The notes under the pieces are model-generated. The model was not told the origin of the DNA. It made no database searches and worked only from the letters and a program-made list of their open reading frames with translations. A stretch of DNA of 64,000 nucleotides from Sphingobium indicum B90A. GTDB lineage: Bacteria > Pseudomonadota > Alphaproteobacteria > Sphingomonadales > Sphingomonadaceae. Positions 17,793 through 26,961 of the stretch are shown here, piece after piece. Made by a program: the position numbers and the translations under genes. The DNA is taken from NCBI RefSeq assembly GCF_000264945.2, contig NZ_CP013070.1, forward strand, positions 1,054,001-1,118,000, read 5' to 3'. Position 1 is the first letter of the stretch; every line of letters begins with the position of its first letter.

Positions 17793-18533
17793 TCAAGTAA
17801 AAGGCGGCAGGTGGGCGGCGATGCTGGCGGCTATTCTTTCCCGGCTCATCGCGGCCAAAGCCTTGCGATCAGGGCAGATTGCCGGATCGAACGGCTCCAG
17901 GAAGCGCAACCTTAGGTCCAGCCTGCCCTTGCGTTCCAGCAATCTTTTCACGTTCGCGCCCGCCGGTTCGTCGCTGTGCCAACTGATTTCGGCGGTCGCC
18001 GGGCCATAGTCGATATGGACGGGCTGGATTCGCACCGATCGCGGAGGGGGCAGGAGGACGGCGAGCAGGGACGGCTTGAACGGCAGGACGCCGGCGCCGT
18101 CGCTGGTGGTGCCTTCCGGAAAAAGCGCCACGGGTTGATGCCCGGCCAAGGCGGCCCGCAGGGCGTCGAGCTGCGAAGAGAGCGCTCCGCGGCGGTCGCG
18201 GGCGATGAAAAGCGTGTTGTTCTGCGCGGCCAGCCAGCCGATGACCGGCCAGCGCGCAATGCCGTCATGCGCGACGAAGGCTGCTCCGGTCGCGCCCCCA
18301 AGCGCCAATATGTCCACCCAACTGACGTGATTGGCGATGATGAAGCTGTCGCCTTCAAAAGGATGGCCGTCGATCCGCACTCGGGCGCCGACGGAACGTG
18401 CCGCCAGCGCCAGAAAGCGCGGCGGCCAGGGCGAACGGCGGCCGGCCGCGCGCCACAGCAGATGCGGGATCAGACAGAGCAGCAGGCTGGCGCCCAGGGC
18501 CGCCAGGCGCATGATGCGGCGAAGTGCGGCCAA
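17793..18533 (-). CDS. plsC: 1-acyl-sn-glycerol-3-phosphate acyltransferase
   Basis: Makes phosphatidic acid from lysophosphatidic acid at the inner membrane. The PlsC motifs are present: NHVSWVDI (HxxxxD, near residue 80) and FPEGTTSDG (near residue 150). A hydrophobic N-terminal segment anchors it. The 246-residue form uses a TTG codon at 18533; an ATG at 18512 would shorten it by seven residues, and neither has a strong ribosome site. It begins seven bases after the fur stop and so is probably co-transcribed with fur and followed by miaB. Confidence 0.88.
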   Translation of the reverse strand: MAALRRIMRLAALGASLLLCLIPHLLWRAAGRRSPWPPRFLALAARSVGARVRIDGHPFEGDSFIIANHVSWVDILALGGATGAAFVAHDGIARWPVIGWLAAQNNTLFIARDRRGALSSQLDALRAALAGHQPVALFPEGTTSDGAGVLPFKPSLLAVLLPPPRSVRIQPVHIDYGPATAEISWHSDEPAGANVKRLLERKGRLDLRLRFLEPFDPAICPDRKALAAMSRERIAASIAAHLPPFT

Positions 18534-18539
18534 GCTGTC

Positions 18540-18962
18540 TCAGCTCTTGCGGTCGAGCGCCACGCCGTACAATTCCATCCGGTGGTCGACCAGCCGGAAG
18601 CCGAGCTTTTCGGCGATCTGCTTCTGAAGCTGCTCCAGTTCTGGATCGACGAATTCGATGACATTGCCGGTTTCGACATCGATCAGATGGTCGTGATGGG
18701 ATTCGGGCGCCGCCTCATAACGGGCGCGGCCGTCCCCGAAATCGTGCCGGTCCAATATGCCTGCTTCCTCGAACAGGCGGACGGTGCGGTACACGGTGGC
18801 GATCGAAATGCCCGGATCGATGGCCGCGGAGCGCCTGTGCAGTTCCTCCACGTCCGGGTGATCGGTGGAATCGCTCAGCACCTGGGCGATGACGCGGCGC
18901 TGTTCGGTGATGCGCAGGCCCTTTTCATGGCAAAGGGCTTCGACGTCGATCTTGCGGTTCAT
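18540..18962 (-). CDS. fur: Fur/Mur-family metal-responsive repressor
   Basis: A 140-residue Fur-family repressor. The DNA-binding helix is in the HPDVEELHRRSAAIDPGISIATVYRTVRLFEEAGIL region, and HHDHLIDVETGNVIEF is the regulatory metal site. The two C-terminal CxxC motifs that bind structural zinc in E. coli Fur are absent, as is common in alphaproteobacterial Fur/Mur proteins, so it could sense iron or manganese. It heads a minus-strand run with plsC. The opposing MucR gene end is about 120 bases upstream. Confidence 0.92.
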   Translation of the reverse strand: MNRKIDVEALCHEKGLRITEQRRVIAQVLSDSTDHPDVEELHRRSAAIDPGISIATVYRTVRLFEEAGILDRHDFGDGRARYEAAPESHHDHLIDVETGNVIEFVDPELEQLQKQIAEKLGFRLVDHRMELYGVALDRKS

Positions 18963-19025
18963 GCAGGCTCACTTGGCTGGAATTCATGTGGACCGGAAAG
19001 AACCTAGCGGCTTTCCTCCCACTAT

Positions 19026-19055
19026 AAAAGGGGCGCGCAGCCGGCGCACCCCTTT
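19026..19055 (-). terminator. Rho-independent terminator after the MucR gene
   Basis: On the minus strand a hairpin with arms AAAGGGG and CCCCTTT, extended by GCGC-rich pairs, is followed by a short T-run. It lies 29 bases after the MucR-family stop and before fur, so it separates the two transcription units. Confidence 0.7.
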
Positions 19056-19083
19056 CATGGACTTTTGATTGTATCTGGGGCGC

Positions 19084-19509
19084 TTATTTGGGCGCGCGGA
19101 CGCGGCGGCGCTTGGTGCCCAGGCCGATCTTCTTGGCCAGGCTGCGGCGCTGTTCGGCATAGTTGGGCGCAACCATCGGATAGTCCGCCGGCAGGCCCCA
19201 TTTGGCCCGATAATCTTCCGGCGTCATCTGATAATGAGTCATCAGGTGGCGCTTGAGCATCTTCAGCTTCTTGCCGTCTTCCAGGCAGATGATGTAGTCG
19301 GGCTTGATCGAAGAACGGACCGAAACGGCGGGTTCGGGCTTCACTTCCGGGGCGGCCGCCGGCGTCGCCAGGCCCGAAAGCGCTGCGTGGACATTCTGGA
19401 TCAAGGTAGATACGTCGGAGACGGCGACGCTGTTGTTCGAGACATGGGCCGCGACAATATCCGACGTCAAAGTAATGAGCAGTTCGCTCTGCGCTGATTC
19501 GATTTCCAT
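19084..19509 (-). CDS. MucR/Ros-family transcriptional regulator
   Basis: A 141-residue regulator of the alphaproteobacterial MucR/Ros family. The zinc-finger segment CLEDGKKLKMLKRHLMTHY supplies Cys and His ligands, although the second ligand position (CxxC in Ros) is not Cys, as in other MucR proteins. The conserved downstream stretch MTPEDYRAKWGLPADYPMVAPNYAEQRRSLAKKIGLG is intact, and the C-terminus is basic. MucR proteins repress exopolysaccharide and motility genes in rhizobia and cooperate with CtrA in Caulobacter; an effect on the polysaccharide locus at 56-64 kb is conceivable but not shown. Confidence 0.92.
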   Translation of the reverse strand: MEIESAQSELLITLTSDIVAAHVSNNSVAVSDVSTLIQNVHAALSGLATPAAAPEVKPEPAVSVRSSIKPDYIICLEDGKKLKMLKRHLMTHYQMTPEDYRAKWGLPADYPMVAPNYAEQRRSLAKKIGLGTKRRRVRAPK

Positions 19510-19621
19510 TTCTTTTCCCTGCGAAGGCTATTGGTTGCGCGACCCGCCCAAGGAAAATCATTTCAGGAGCGGTACAGGTCAGCTATACCGATGGTTTCTG
19601 TTTTGCAAGGGCGGATTTAAA

Positions 19622-20101
19622 TCATCTGAGCATGTCGATACGAAAGCTGAGCGCATCATGAAGTTGTCCATCGTTGCCGCGATAGTAACCAGGGCGGCGA
19701 TGTACATATTCGAACCCGGCTTTTTCATATAGCCTTATTGCCGTATTCGACGCGCGAACTTCCAGATTCATCGACGTAATGCCCCGCCTGCGCGCCGTCC
19801 TGAGGCTGTCGAACAGCAGGGCCTCCCCAATGCCCCGTCCGCGCCACAGCGGGCTGACGGCCAGCAGCAGCAATTCGCATTCGTCGAGCACCGACCGCAC
19901 GAGCGCGAAACCCACGGGCGCGGCGTCGATCCTTGCGATGGTGAGCCAGGTTCCCGGCATCGTCATCACCCCGGCAAGCTGCGGCAGGGTCCATGCTTCG
20001 CCGAAGGCCAGGTCGAAGGCGCGCCCCATGATCTCCATGGCGTCGCTCATCGCGTTGCGCTCTCCCTCCTCATAGGTCTTGAGCGTCAGGCCCGGCGTCA
20101 T
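19622..20101 (-). CDS. rimI: Ribosomal-protein-alanine N-acetyltransferase RimI-type (GNAT)
   Basis: A 159-residue GNAT acetyltransferase. The acetyl-CoA-binding motif A is LLLLAVSPLWRGRGIGEALL (R-G-x-G-I/A), and the C-terminal ASNTAIRLYEKAGFEYVHRRPGYY matches RimI. RimI acetylates the N-terminus of ribosomal protein S18 in enterics. The ATG at 20101 overlaps the stop of tsaB (ATGA), which fixes this start over a longer open frame. The tsaB-rimI pairing is widespread and supports the assignment. Confidence 0.88.
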   Translation of the reverse strand: MTPGLTLKTYEEGERNAMSDAMEIMGRAFDLAFGEAWTLPQLAGVMTMPGTWLTIARIDAAPVGFALVRSVLDECELLLLAVSPLWRGRGIGEALLFDSLRTARRRGITSMNLEVRASNTAIRLYEKAGFEYVHRRPGYYRGNDGQLHDALSFRIDMLR

Positions 20102-20724
20102 GACGCGGACCGTTCCGTCATCGGCCGCGCATCGGCGCCGCGGCAATAAATGGGGGAGGGCGGGAGCGGGGGAATCCCGGCGACCAGCGGATAGTCGGCG
20201 GCATCGGGATAGAGGCTGATCGCCGCGCCATGCCCGCGCGCCGTCACCAGCGTTTCGGCGCCGGTGCCGTAGAGCGTAGGCTGCGCGAGTTGCTGCGCCA
20301 GTTCCGCAATCGGCGTGGAGGCGGGCGGGGTGAGCGGCGCGAGTTCCGCTGAGAAGACCTGCCAGAACAGTTCGCCGTGGCCGCCCGTGATGGTGACGGT
20401 CACCGGCCCGCCCTCATGATTCCCGGCCATGGCCCTGGCCGCGATCATGGCGAGCGCGCCATAGCCGTGCAGCGGAATGCCCCAGGCCAGCGCCAAGGCC
20501 CGCGCGGCCGCTATGCCGATGCGCACGCCCGTGAAGCTGCCGGGGCCGACATCCACCGCGATTGCATCCGCCCGGCCGCCGTCGGGCAAGGCGGCGATGG
20601 CGGGCAGCAGCGCTTCGGCATGGCCGCGCCCGACGATTTCATGAAAATGGCCTATGGGCGCGCCGTCATCGAGCAGCGCCACGGACAGCGCCTGTGTCGC
20701 GGTGTCGATGACCAATATGCGCAA
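20098..20724 (-). CDS. tsaB: tRNA threonylcarbamoyladenosine synthesis protein TsaB
   Basis: A 208-residue ASKHA-fold protein that partners TsaD in t6A37 tRNA modification. The N-terminus LVIDTATQALSVALL and the GPGSFTGVRIGIAAARALA motif are the standard TsaB signatures. It has no catalytic metal site of its own. It is coupled to rimI by a four-base overlap, and the NifU-like gene lies upstream on the same strand across about 100 bases. Confidence 0.95.
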   Translation of the reverse strand: MRILVIDTATQALSVALLDDGAPIGHFHEIVGRGHAEALLPAIAALPDGGRADAIAVDVGPGSFTGVRIGIAAARALALAWGIPLHGYGALAMIAARAMAGNHEGGPVTVTITGGHGELFWQVFSAELAPLTPPASTPIAELAQQLAQPTLYGTGAETLVTARGHGAAISLYPDAADYPLVAGIPPLPPSPIYCRGADARPMTERSAS

Positions 20725-20823
20725 AGAAAACCCCTGTAGACCGCTCGCCCGACGCGATGCCCGGCTCTGCGGTTAATCGATCGGCACGGCTTTGCCAATT
20801 CTTCCCGGCCAACTGTTCGCCGC

Positions 20824-21396
20824 TCAGACGGCGCGAACCTCCGTCACTTCGGGCACATAATGCTTGAGCAGTTGTTCGATCCCGTTCTTCAGCGTCGCCG
20901 TGGAGGACGGGCAGCCCGAACAGGCGCCCTGCATGCGCAGATAGACGGTGCCCTTGTCGAAGCCGCGATAGATGATGTCGCCGCCGTCATTGGCCACGGC
21001 CGGGCGGACGCGGGTGTCGATCAGCTCGCGGATCTGCGCGACGATCTCCTCATCCTCCGGGTCGTCGGCGAACTCCTCCTCCTGCGGGACGAAGATTTCA
21101 CCGGCGGAACCGGGCCTGAACAGCGGCATGTTGGCGGAAAAATGTTCGAGCAGGATGGAAAGTATGTCGGGCTTCACATCGCTCCACTGCGCGCCGGGCG
21201 CGATGGTGACGGAAATGAAGTCTCCGCCGAAGAACACGCCGGTCACGTCGCCCAGGCCGAACAGGGCATCGGCCAGCGGCGAAGCCTCCGCCTCTTCGGG
21301 CGTGGCGAAATCGCGGGTGCCCATGCCCATGACCACGCGGCCGGGGATGAACTTGACGGTGGCCGGATTGGGCGTCGCTTCTGTCTCGATCAACAT
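20824..21396 (-). CDS. NifU family Fe-S scaffold/carrier protein (NfuA/HIRIP5-type)
   Basis: A 190-residue iron-sulfur protein. The N-terminal Nfu_N domain begins LIETEATPNPATVKFIPG and the C-terminal NifU domain holds CSGCPSS (CxxC), which binds a 4Fe-4S cluster between two subunits. It probably delivers clusters to targets such as MiaB, encoded nearby. The ATG at 21396 gives the canonical N-terminus; the open frame continues far upstream on the same strand without homology and is opposite the next gene, so it was not used. Confidence 0.93.
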   Translation of the reverse strand: MLIETEATPNPATVKFIPGRVVMGMGTRDFATPEEAEASPLADALFGLGDVTGVFFGGDFISVTIAPGAQWSDVKPDILSILLEHFSANMPLFRPGSAGEIFVPQEEEFADDPEDEEIVAQIRELIDTRVRPAVANDGGDIIYRGFDKGTVYLRMQGACSGCPSSTATLKNGIEQLLKHYVPEVTEVRAV

Positions 21397-21510
21397 GCGC
21401 GCTATGTGGAGAGAAGACTGCGCAAGATCAAGCATTCGTGCTAAATTGACTCGCGCAAATCCCTTGGCGCCCTCGATTGAGTCCCGCCTGAGATCGAAGG
21501 GAGAGAGAAG

Positions 21511-21981
21511 ATGAACAATGAAGCCGACATTCGCCACCGCTTCTGGACGGAATTGTCGCAAAGCCCGTTCCTGATGGTGGAGTTGAAAGGGTCGCCGGAT
21601 CACGGCATGCCCATGACGGCGCAGCTCGACCCCGGCGCGAACCACTGTTTCTGGTTCTACACGACGCGGGAGAACCGGCTGGCAAGGGGCGGACCCGCAA
21701 TGGCGCAGTTCGCGGGCAAGGGGCATTTCCTGTTCGCCTGCATCGACGGCACCCTGGTCGAGGAGACGGATCCGGCGGTGATCGACCGATATTGGACCCG
21801 TGACGTGGCGAGCTGGTACCCCGGCGGACGGCAGGACCCGCATCTGATGATGCTTCGCTTCGATCTTGGCCGCGCGGAAATCTGGCGCGCGGACATGTCG
21901 TTGCGGGGCATGTTCCGGCAGATGTTCGGCGGAGACGTGCGCGAGGAAATGCGAAGCAAGCATGTGGAGTTGACGCTGTAG
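21511..21981 (+). CDS. Pyridoxamine 5'-phosphate oxidase-fold protein (general stress protein 26-like)
   Basis: A 156-residue split-barrel flavin-binding-type protein. The pattern HRFWTELSQSPFLMVELKGSPDHGMPMTAQLD, then CFWFYTTRENRLA and the acidic RYWTRDVASWYPGGRQDPHLMMLRFDLGRAEIW, is that of the stress-protein-26 branch of the family, not of true PdxH. The ligand may be FMN, FAD or F420-like; no specific reaction can be named. An AGGGAGAGAAG ribosome site precedes it. It stands alone, divergent from the NifU-like gene. Confidence 0.85.
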   Translation: MNNEADIRHRFWTELSQSPFLMVELKGSPDHGMPMTAQLDPGANHCFWFYTTRENRLARGGPAMAQFAGKGHFLFACIDGTLVEETDPAVIDRYWTRDVASWYPGGRQDPHLMMLRFDLGRAEIWRADMSLRGMFRQMFGGDVREEMRSKHVELTL

Positions 21982-22231
21982 CGAAGAGGCGAAAGGCGCC
22001 CCTTGCTTTTTCCCGGCATTGCGGCCATATGCGCTGCAACGCAGCAGCGGGCTTTACGCCCCTTCCAGCGATTGGCAGCGTGATCGCTTCGGCCCGAACG
22101 GGCATCGGGGCCGGCCAATGAAAGTCTGCGCCAAGCTTTGAGGCTTCCCTTTTCACGCGGGTCGTTTCGTAACCCGCCTTGCGTCCCGGCCATGCCGGAA
22201 GGCGCCGGGGCCTATTCGTGAGTTATCATCC

Positions 22232-23617
22232 ATGCAATTTACCGACCTTGGCCTTGCCGAGCCGATCCTGAGGGCGCTCGCCGCCAAGAAATATGGTTCG
22301 CCAACGCCCATTCAGGCGCAAGCCATTCCCGTGCTGCTCAAGGGCAAGGATCTGTGCGGCATCGCGCAGACCGGCACCGGCAAGACCGCCGCCTTCGCGC
22401 TGCCGAGCCTTGACCATTTCGCCCGCAATCCCAAGCCGACGCCGCTTCAGGGTTGCCGCATGCTGGTGCTGTCGCCGACCCGCGAACTCGCCGCGCAGAT
22501 CGCGCAGAGCTTCCGCGACTATGGCCGCTTCCTGAAGCTGTCAGTCGAGGTCGTGTTTGGCGGCGTGCCGATCAACCGGCAGATCAGGGCGCTGGGACGC
22601 GGGGTAGACATCGTCGTCGCGACGCCGGGTCGTCTGCTCGACCTGATCGATCAGCGCGCCTTCACCATCAAGGATACCGAAATCTTCGTCCTCGACGAGG
22701 CCGACCAGATGATGGACATGGGCTTCATCCATCCGTTGAAGCGCATCGCCAAGCTGCTGCCGAAGGAACGGCAAAACCTGTTCTTCTCCGCCACAATGCC
22801 GGGCGAGATCGAGGCGCTAGCCAGCCAGTTCCTGCACGATCCGGTGAAGGTCAGCGTCGCGCCGCAGTCGACCACGGCGGAGCGGGTGCGCCAGCAGGCG
22901 ACCTTCGTCAACCAGATGGAGAAGCAGGCGCTGCTCAACCTGACGATCCAGAACGAGGATATCGACCGCGCGCTGATCTTCACCCGGACCAAGCATGGCG
23001 CCGACCGGGTCGTGCGATTCCTGGAAGGGGCGGGGATTCAGGCCGTCGCGATCCACGGCAACAAGAGCCAGGCGCAGCGGACCACGGCGCTCCAGGCTTT
23101 CCGCCACGGCCATGTGAAGCTGCTGGTGGCGACCGACATCGCGGCGCGGGGGATCGACGTTTCGGGCGTGTCCCACGTCATCAATTTCGAACTGCCCAAT
23201 GTGCCGGAACAATATGTCCACCGCATCGGCCGCACGGCGAGGGCCGGGGCGGAGGGCGTCGCGATCAGCTTCGTGGCGGACGACGAGCGGCCTTATCTGA
23301 AGGCCATCGAGCGGACGACCAAGGTGAAGCTGGACGTCGTGCCGCTGCCGGAGAATTTCGTGGAGGCGGTGCGCAACCTTCCCAAGGCCGCGCCGCAGCG
23401 CAAGGGCCGGGAACAGACGCCGGAACAGAAGACGCGACGCGCCGAGGGCCAGCGCCGCTATCAGGACCAGCAGAAGCAGCCGCGCGGCAATGCCGAACGG
23501 GCGCATCGGCCGGATGGCGAGGCGGCGAACCCTGCCAGGAAGAATTTTCGCCGCCGCCGCGGCGGCAGCGCTGTCGGCGCGCACAAGGGCGCGGTCCAGA
23601 AGACCGGCGGACGGTGA
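22232..23617 (+). CDS. DEAD-box RNA helicase, RhlE-type
   Basis: A 461-residue ATP-dependent RNA helicase. The motifs in order are the Q-motif (SPTPIQAQAIP), I AQTGTGKT, Ia PTRELAAQ, II DEAD (FVLDEADQMMDMG), III FSATMP, V TDIAARGIDV and VI HRIGRTARAG. The C-terminal 80 residues are Arg/Gln/Lys-rich and unstructured, as in RhlE/CsdA-like helicases acting on ribosome assembly or cold-shock RNA. The upstream 250-base gap (21982-22231) holds no visible gene. Confidence 0.92.
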   Translation: MQFTDLGLAEPILRALAAKKYGSPTPIQAQAIPVLLKGKDLCGIAQTGTGKTAAFALPSLDHFARNPKPTPLQGCRMLVLSPTRELAAQIAQSFRDYGRFLKLSVEVVFGGVPINRQIRALGRGVDIVVATPGRLLDLIDQRAFTIKDTEIFVLDEADQMMDMGFIHPLKRIAKLLPKERQNLFFSATMPGEIEALASQFLHDPVKVSVAPQSTTAERVRQQATFVNQMEKQALLNLTIQNEDIDRALIFTRTKHGADRVVRFLEGAGIQAVAIHGNKSQAQRTTALQAFRHGHVKLLVATDIAARGIDVSGVSHVINFELPNVPEQYVHRIGRTARAGAEGVAISFVADDERPYLKAIERTTKVKLDVVPLPENFVEAVRNLPKAAPQRKGREQTPEQKTRRAEGQRRYQDQQKQPRGNAERAHRPDGEAANPARKNFRRRRGGSAVGAHKGAVQKTGGR

Positions 23618-23766
23618 GGTGAAAACCGGCGGGTTGGATGAAAGGACCGCTGGTTGAATGACATCCGATGTGTTCCTGCCTGCGCAGGAACACCGGCCTC
23701 TCTTCACAGGGCCTGTCCGCTCTTTGTCAGTGGCCATTCAGGAAAATCTCTTTAGGCTGCGCGGCC

Positions 23767-26658
23767 ATGAGCTTTCCTTTCCGGCGTTCCGCCGCTTCGC
23801 TGTCCGTCCTTGCCCTGCTGCTTTCGGGAATGCCCGCGCCCCTCGGGGCGAGGACGGACCCGACTGCCGCGTCCCCGACGCCGGGTTCCAGCCAGGCGCA
23901 GGTCAGGCCATGGCTCTATGAGAACAGCGATGTGCCGATCGATCCGGCCTGGCGTTTCGGCACGCTCTCCAATGGCGTGCGCTATGCGGTGCGGCGCAAC
24001 GGCGTGCCTCCCGGACAGGTGTCGGTCCGGCTGCGGATCGACGCCGGCTCGTTGATGGAGCAATCCGACGAGCTGGGATATGCCCATTTCATGGAGCATC
24101 TGACCTTCCGCGGCTCCCGCCACGTGCCGGACGGCGAGTCCAAGCGCATCTGGCAGCGGCTGGGCGTCACCTTCGGCAGCGACAGCAATGCGCAGACGAC
24201 GCCGACCGGCACCACCTATGCGCTCGACCTGCCGCAGGCGACGCAGGCCAGCCTGGGCGAAAGCATGAAGATCCTGGCCGGCATGATGGCCGATCCCAAT
24301 ATCGTCGAAGGCGCCGTCAATGCCGAGAGGGCCGTGGTGCTGGCGGAAAAGCGGGAGAGCGACGGGCCGCAGATGCGGATTTCCGATGCGACCAGACAGC
24401 ATTTCTTCGCCGGCCAGCCGCTGGCGGACCACAGCCCCATCGGCACGGTGGCGACGCTGAACGCGGTCACGGCGGCGAAGATGGAGGCGTTCCACCAGCG
24501 CTGGTATCGCCCGGAAAATGCGGTGATCTCCATCGCGGGCGACATCGATCCGGCTATGGCCGAACAGTTGATCAAGGATAATTTCGGTTCCTGGACAGTG
24601 CCCGGAAAGGGCGCGCCGCTGCCCGATTTCGGGGAGCCAGATCCCAGCGCGCCCGCCACCAGGGTGACGGTGGAGCCGGGCGCGCCGACAGGCCTCACCA
24701 TGGCCTGGCTGCGCCCGTGGAGGCCGCGTGCCGACACCATCGTCTACAATCAGGACAAGCTGACCGACATGCTGGCGCTGCAGATCATCAGCCGCCGCCT
24801 GGAACAGGCGGCGCGCAGCGGCGGCAGTTTCCTTCAGGCCAGCGTGGATCAGCAGGACGTCAGCCGGTCCGCCGACGGCACCTTCGTCACCATCGTGCCC
24901 ACGGGGGATAATTGGGAAAGGGCGCTGGGCGACGTCCGCGCGATCATAGAGGACGCCAAGGCCGCGCCGCCCAGCCAGGTCGAAATCGACCGCGAATATG
25001 CCCAGATGGACACCGCGCTCGCCATCCAGGTCGAAAATGCCGATACGGAGGCGGGCGCCAAGCAGGCGAGCGACCTGGTGAGCGCGGTCGACATTCGCGA
25101 AACCACGGTCAGCCCGCAGGCCGCGCTGGACATTTTCCGATCCGGCAAGCCGGGCATGACGCCGCAGAAGATATGGGATTCGACGCGGCGGCTCTTTTCC
25201 GCCGGCGTCTTCCGCGCCCACCTGATCAGCGGCAAGGTTCAGCCGGGCGTGGACGCGAAGCTGGCCGCCGCCGTCGCCGCGCCGGTGAAGGCGGCGACCA
25301 ATGCCCGGTTGGTGGACAAGGCCGTGACCATGGCCGACCTGCCGAAGCTAGGCGCGCCGGGCAAGGTCGTGTCGCGCGCGCCCATCGGCCTGCCGGGGAT
25401 GGAAAGCATCGCCTTTTCCAACGGCGTCAGGCTGACCCTGTTCGCCAATGACGCAGAGACAGAGAAGGTGCGGATCAACGTCCGCTTCGGCCATGGCCAG
25501 CAGGCCTTCTCCCCGACCCGGCCCGCGCCGGGCTGGGCGGCCGATTATGCGCTGGTGGCGAGCGGGATCGGAAAGCTCGGCCAGCGGGAACTGGACGACC
25601 TGACCAATGGGCGTCGCATGGGCATGGATTTCTCCATCGACGACGATGCCTTCGAAATGCAGGCCGTGACTCGGCCGGCGGACTATAAGGACCAGTTGCT
25701 GCTGTTCGCGACCAAGCTGTTCGCGCCCGGATGGGATCCGGCGCCGATCGCGCGGGTCAAGACGGGGGCGGGGGTCGCCTATGACGCCATGGAGCGGGCG
25801 CCGGATTCCGTGCTGGCGCGCGACCTCAACTGGTTGCTGCATGACAAGGACGTGCGGTTCCGCACCCCGTCGCGGGCAGAGATCGACGCGCTGACGCCGC
25901 AGGCCTTTCGCGCCACATGGGAACCGCTGCTGGCGTCCGGCCCCATCGAAATCCAGATTTTCGGCCAGGTAAAGGCGGACGACGCCATCGCGGCGGTGGC
26001 GGCGACCTTCGGCGCGCTGCCGCAGCGGAACGACCTGCCGGTGCCTGCCGCGAACAAGCTCATGCGCTTTCCCGCCCATGTGGAGAGGCCGGTGATCCTG
26101 CGGCACAAGGGCGACAAGGAACAGGCGGCGGCGGTCATGGCCTGGCCCACGGCGGGCGGTTTCGCGCTGACGAAGGAAGCGCGGCAACTGGAAATCCTGA
26201 CGCAGATATTCAACGATCGGCTGTTCGACAAGCTGCGCTCGACCGAGGGCGCGGCCTATTCGCCCAGCGTCCAGAATAGCTGGCCGTTCTCCTATGAGAG
26301 CGGCGGCTACATCCTGGTGACGAGTCAGGTGCGTCCGGATCGGGTTAATTATTTCTACGGCGTGGTGAAGGACACGGCGGCGGACCTCGCCGCGAACTCG
26401 GTGAGCGAGGACGAATTGCAGCGGGCGGTCGCGCCGATGCGGCAGTTGCTGATGCGGGCCGGGACAGGCAACGCCTTCTGGATGAACCAGATGGAGGGCG
26501 CCACCCACGATCCGCGTTATGTGCAGGCGATGCAGACCATGGCGCAGGACATGCTGACCGTCACGCCGGCCGATATTCAGGCGCTTGCGGCCAAATATCT
26601 GGTGCCGGGCAGAAGCTGGTCGGCGGTCGTGCTGCCCGACGGCGTTCGCGCTGAATAA
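23767..26658 (+). CDS. M16-family zinc metallopeptidase (pitrilysin-like), secreted
   Basis: A 963-residue exported peptidase. It starts with a signal peptide (MSFPFRRSAASLSVLALLLSG, cleavage near residue 28), then a first M16 domain with the inverted zinc motif HFMEH (HxxEH, residues 107-111) and the downstream Glu in the NAERAVVLAEKRE region. A second, inactive M16 half follows, as in single-chain clamshell peptidases. It probably degrades peptides in the periplasm. The start at 23767 is the one that gives the signal peptide. No partner subunit gene lies next to it. Confidence 0.92.
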   Translation: MSFPFRRSAASLSVLALLLSGMPAPLGARTDPTAASPTPGSSQAQVRPWLYENSDVPIDPAWRFGTLSNGVRYAVRRNGVPPGQVSVRLRIDAGSLMEQSDELGYAHFMEHLTFRGSRHVPDGESKRIWQRLGVTFGSDSNAQTTPTGTTYALDLPQATQASLGESMKILAGMMADPNIVEGAVNAERAVVLAEKRESDGPQMRISDATRQHFFAGQPLADHSPIGTVATLNAVTAAKMEAFHQRWYRPENAVISIAGDIDPAMAEQLIKDNFGSWTVPGKGAPLPDFGEPDPSAPATRVTVEPGAPTGLTMAWLRPWRPRADTIVYNQDKLTDMLALQIISRRLEQAARSGGSFLQASVDQQDVSRSADGTFVTIVPTGDNWERALGDVRAIIEDAKAAPPSQVEIDREYAQMDTALAIQVENADTEAGAKQASDLVSAVDIRETTVSPQAALDIFRSGKPGMTPQKIWDSTRRLFSAGVFRAHLISGKVQPGVDAKLAAAVAAPVKAATNARLVDKAVTMADLPKLGAPGKVVSRAPIGLPGMESIAFSNGVRLTLFANDAETEKVRINVRFGHGQQAFSPTRPAPGWAADYALVASGIGKLGQRELDDLTNGRRMGMDFSIDDDAFEMQAVTRPADYKDQLLLFATKLFAPGWDPAPIARVKTGAGVAYDAMERAPDSVLARDLNWLLHDKDVRFRTPSRAEIDALTPQAFRATWEPLLASGPIEIQIFGQVKADDAIAAVAATFGALPQRNDLPVPAANKLMRFPAHVERPVILRHKGDKEQAAAVMAWPTAGGFALTKEARQLEILTQIFNDRLFDKLRSTEGAAYSPSVQNSWPFSYESGGYILVTSQVRPDRVNYFYGVVKDTAADLAANSVSEDELQRAVAPMRQLLMRAGTGNAFWMNQMEGATHDPRYVQAMQTMAQDMLTVTPADIQALAAKYLVPGRSWSAVVLPDGVRAE

Positions 26659-26662
26659 AGGC

Positions 26663-26833
26663 TCAGGCCGGGGCCTGGGCGCGTCCCGACTGTTCCAGCA
26701 GCTGGCTGTAGAGGCGCACATATTCCATGTGGATCGCGCGAATCTCCGGATTGCGGGAACGGGCCGCGAGCCTGCGATTGCGATCCAGCCGCGCCTCGAA
26801 ATAGCTGCGGTTGAATGCCGTGTCGATGTTCAT
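26663..26833 (-). CDS. Small Arg-rich protein, 56 aa
   Basis: A 56-residue protein, rich in Arg, with an Asn-Ile-Asp-Thr N-terminus and a likely single helix (FEARLDRNRRLAARSRNPEI). It is soluble and has no known domain. Support for being real: a strong GGGAGG ribosome site seven bases before the ATG, and placement so that its stop is just after that of the M16 gene (converging, five bases apart). I do not recognise a function; the composition would fit nucleic-acid or membrane-surface binding, but that is open. Confidence 0.65.
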   Translation of the reverse strand: MNIDTAFNRSYFEARLDRNRRLAARSRNPEIRAIHMEYVRLYSQLLEQSGRAQAPA

Positions 26834-26961
26834 TTTCTGCCTCCCGAAGCGATTTGGAGGCGAGAATGTTCTTGGCTGCCGAAAGTTGCCGCGCTGCATC
26901 GGCATATCTGTTGCAACGCGGCAGAATGAGCCCAGGCCAAGCCGGACCGAAGGCCGCGCCT

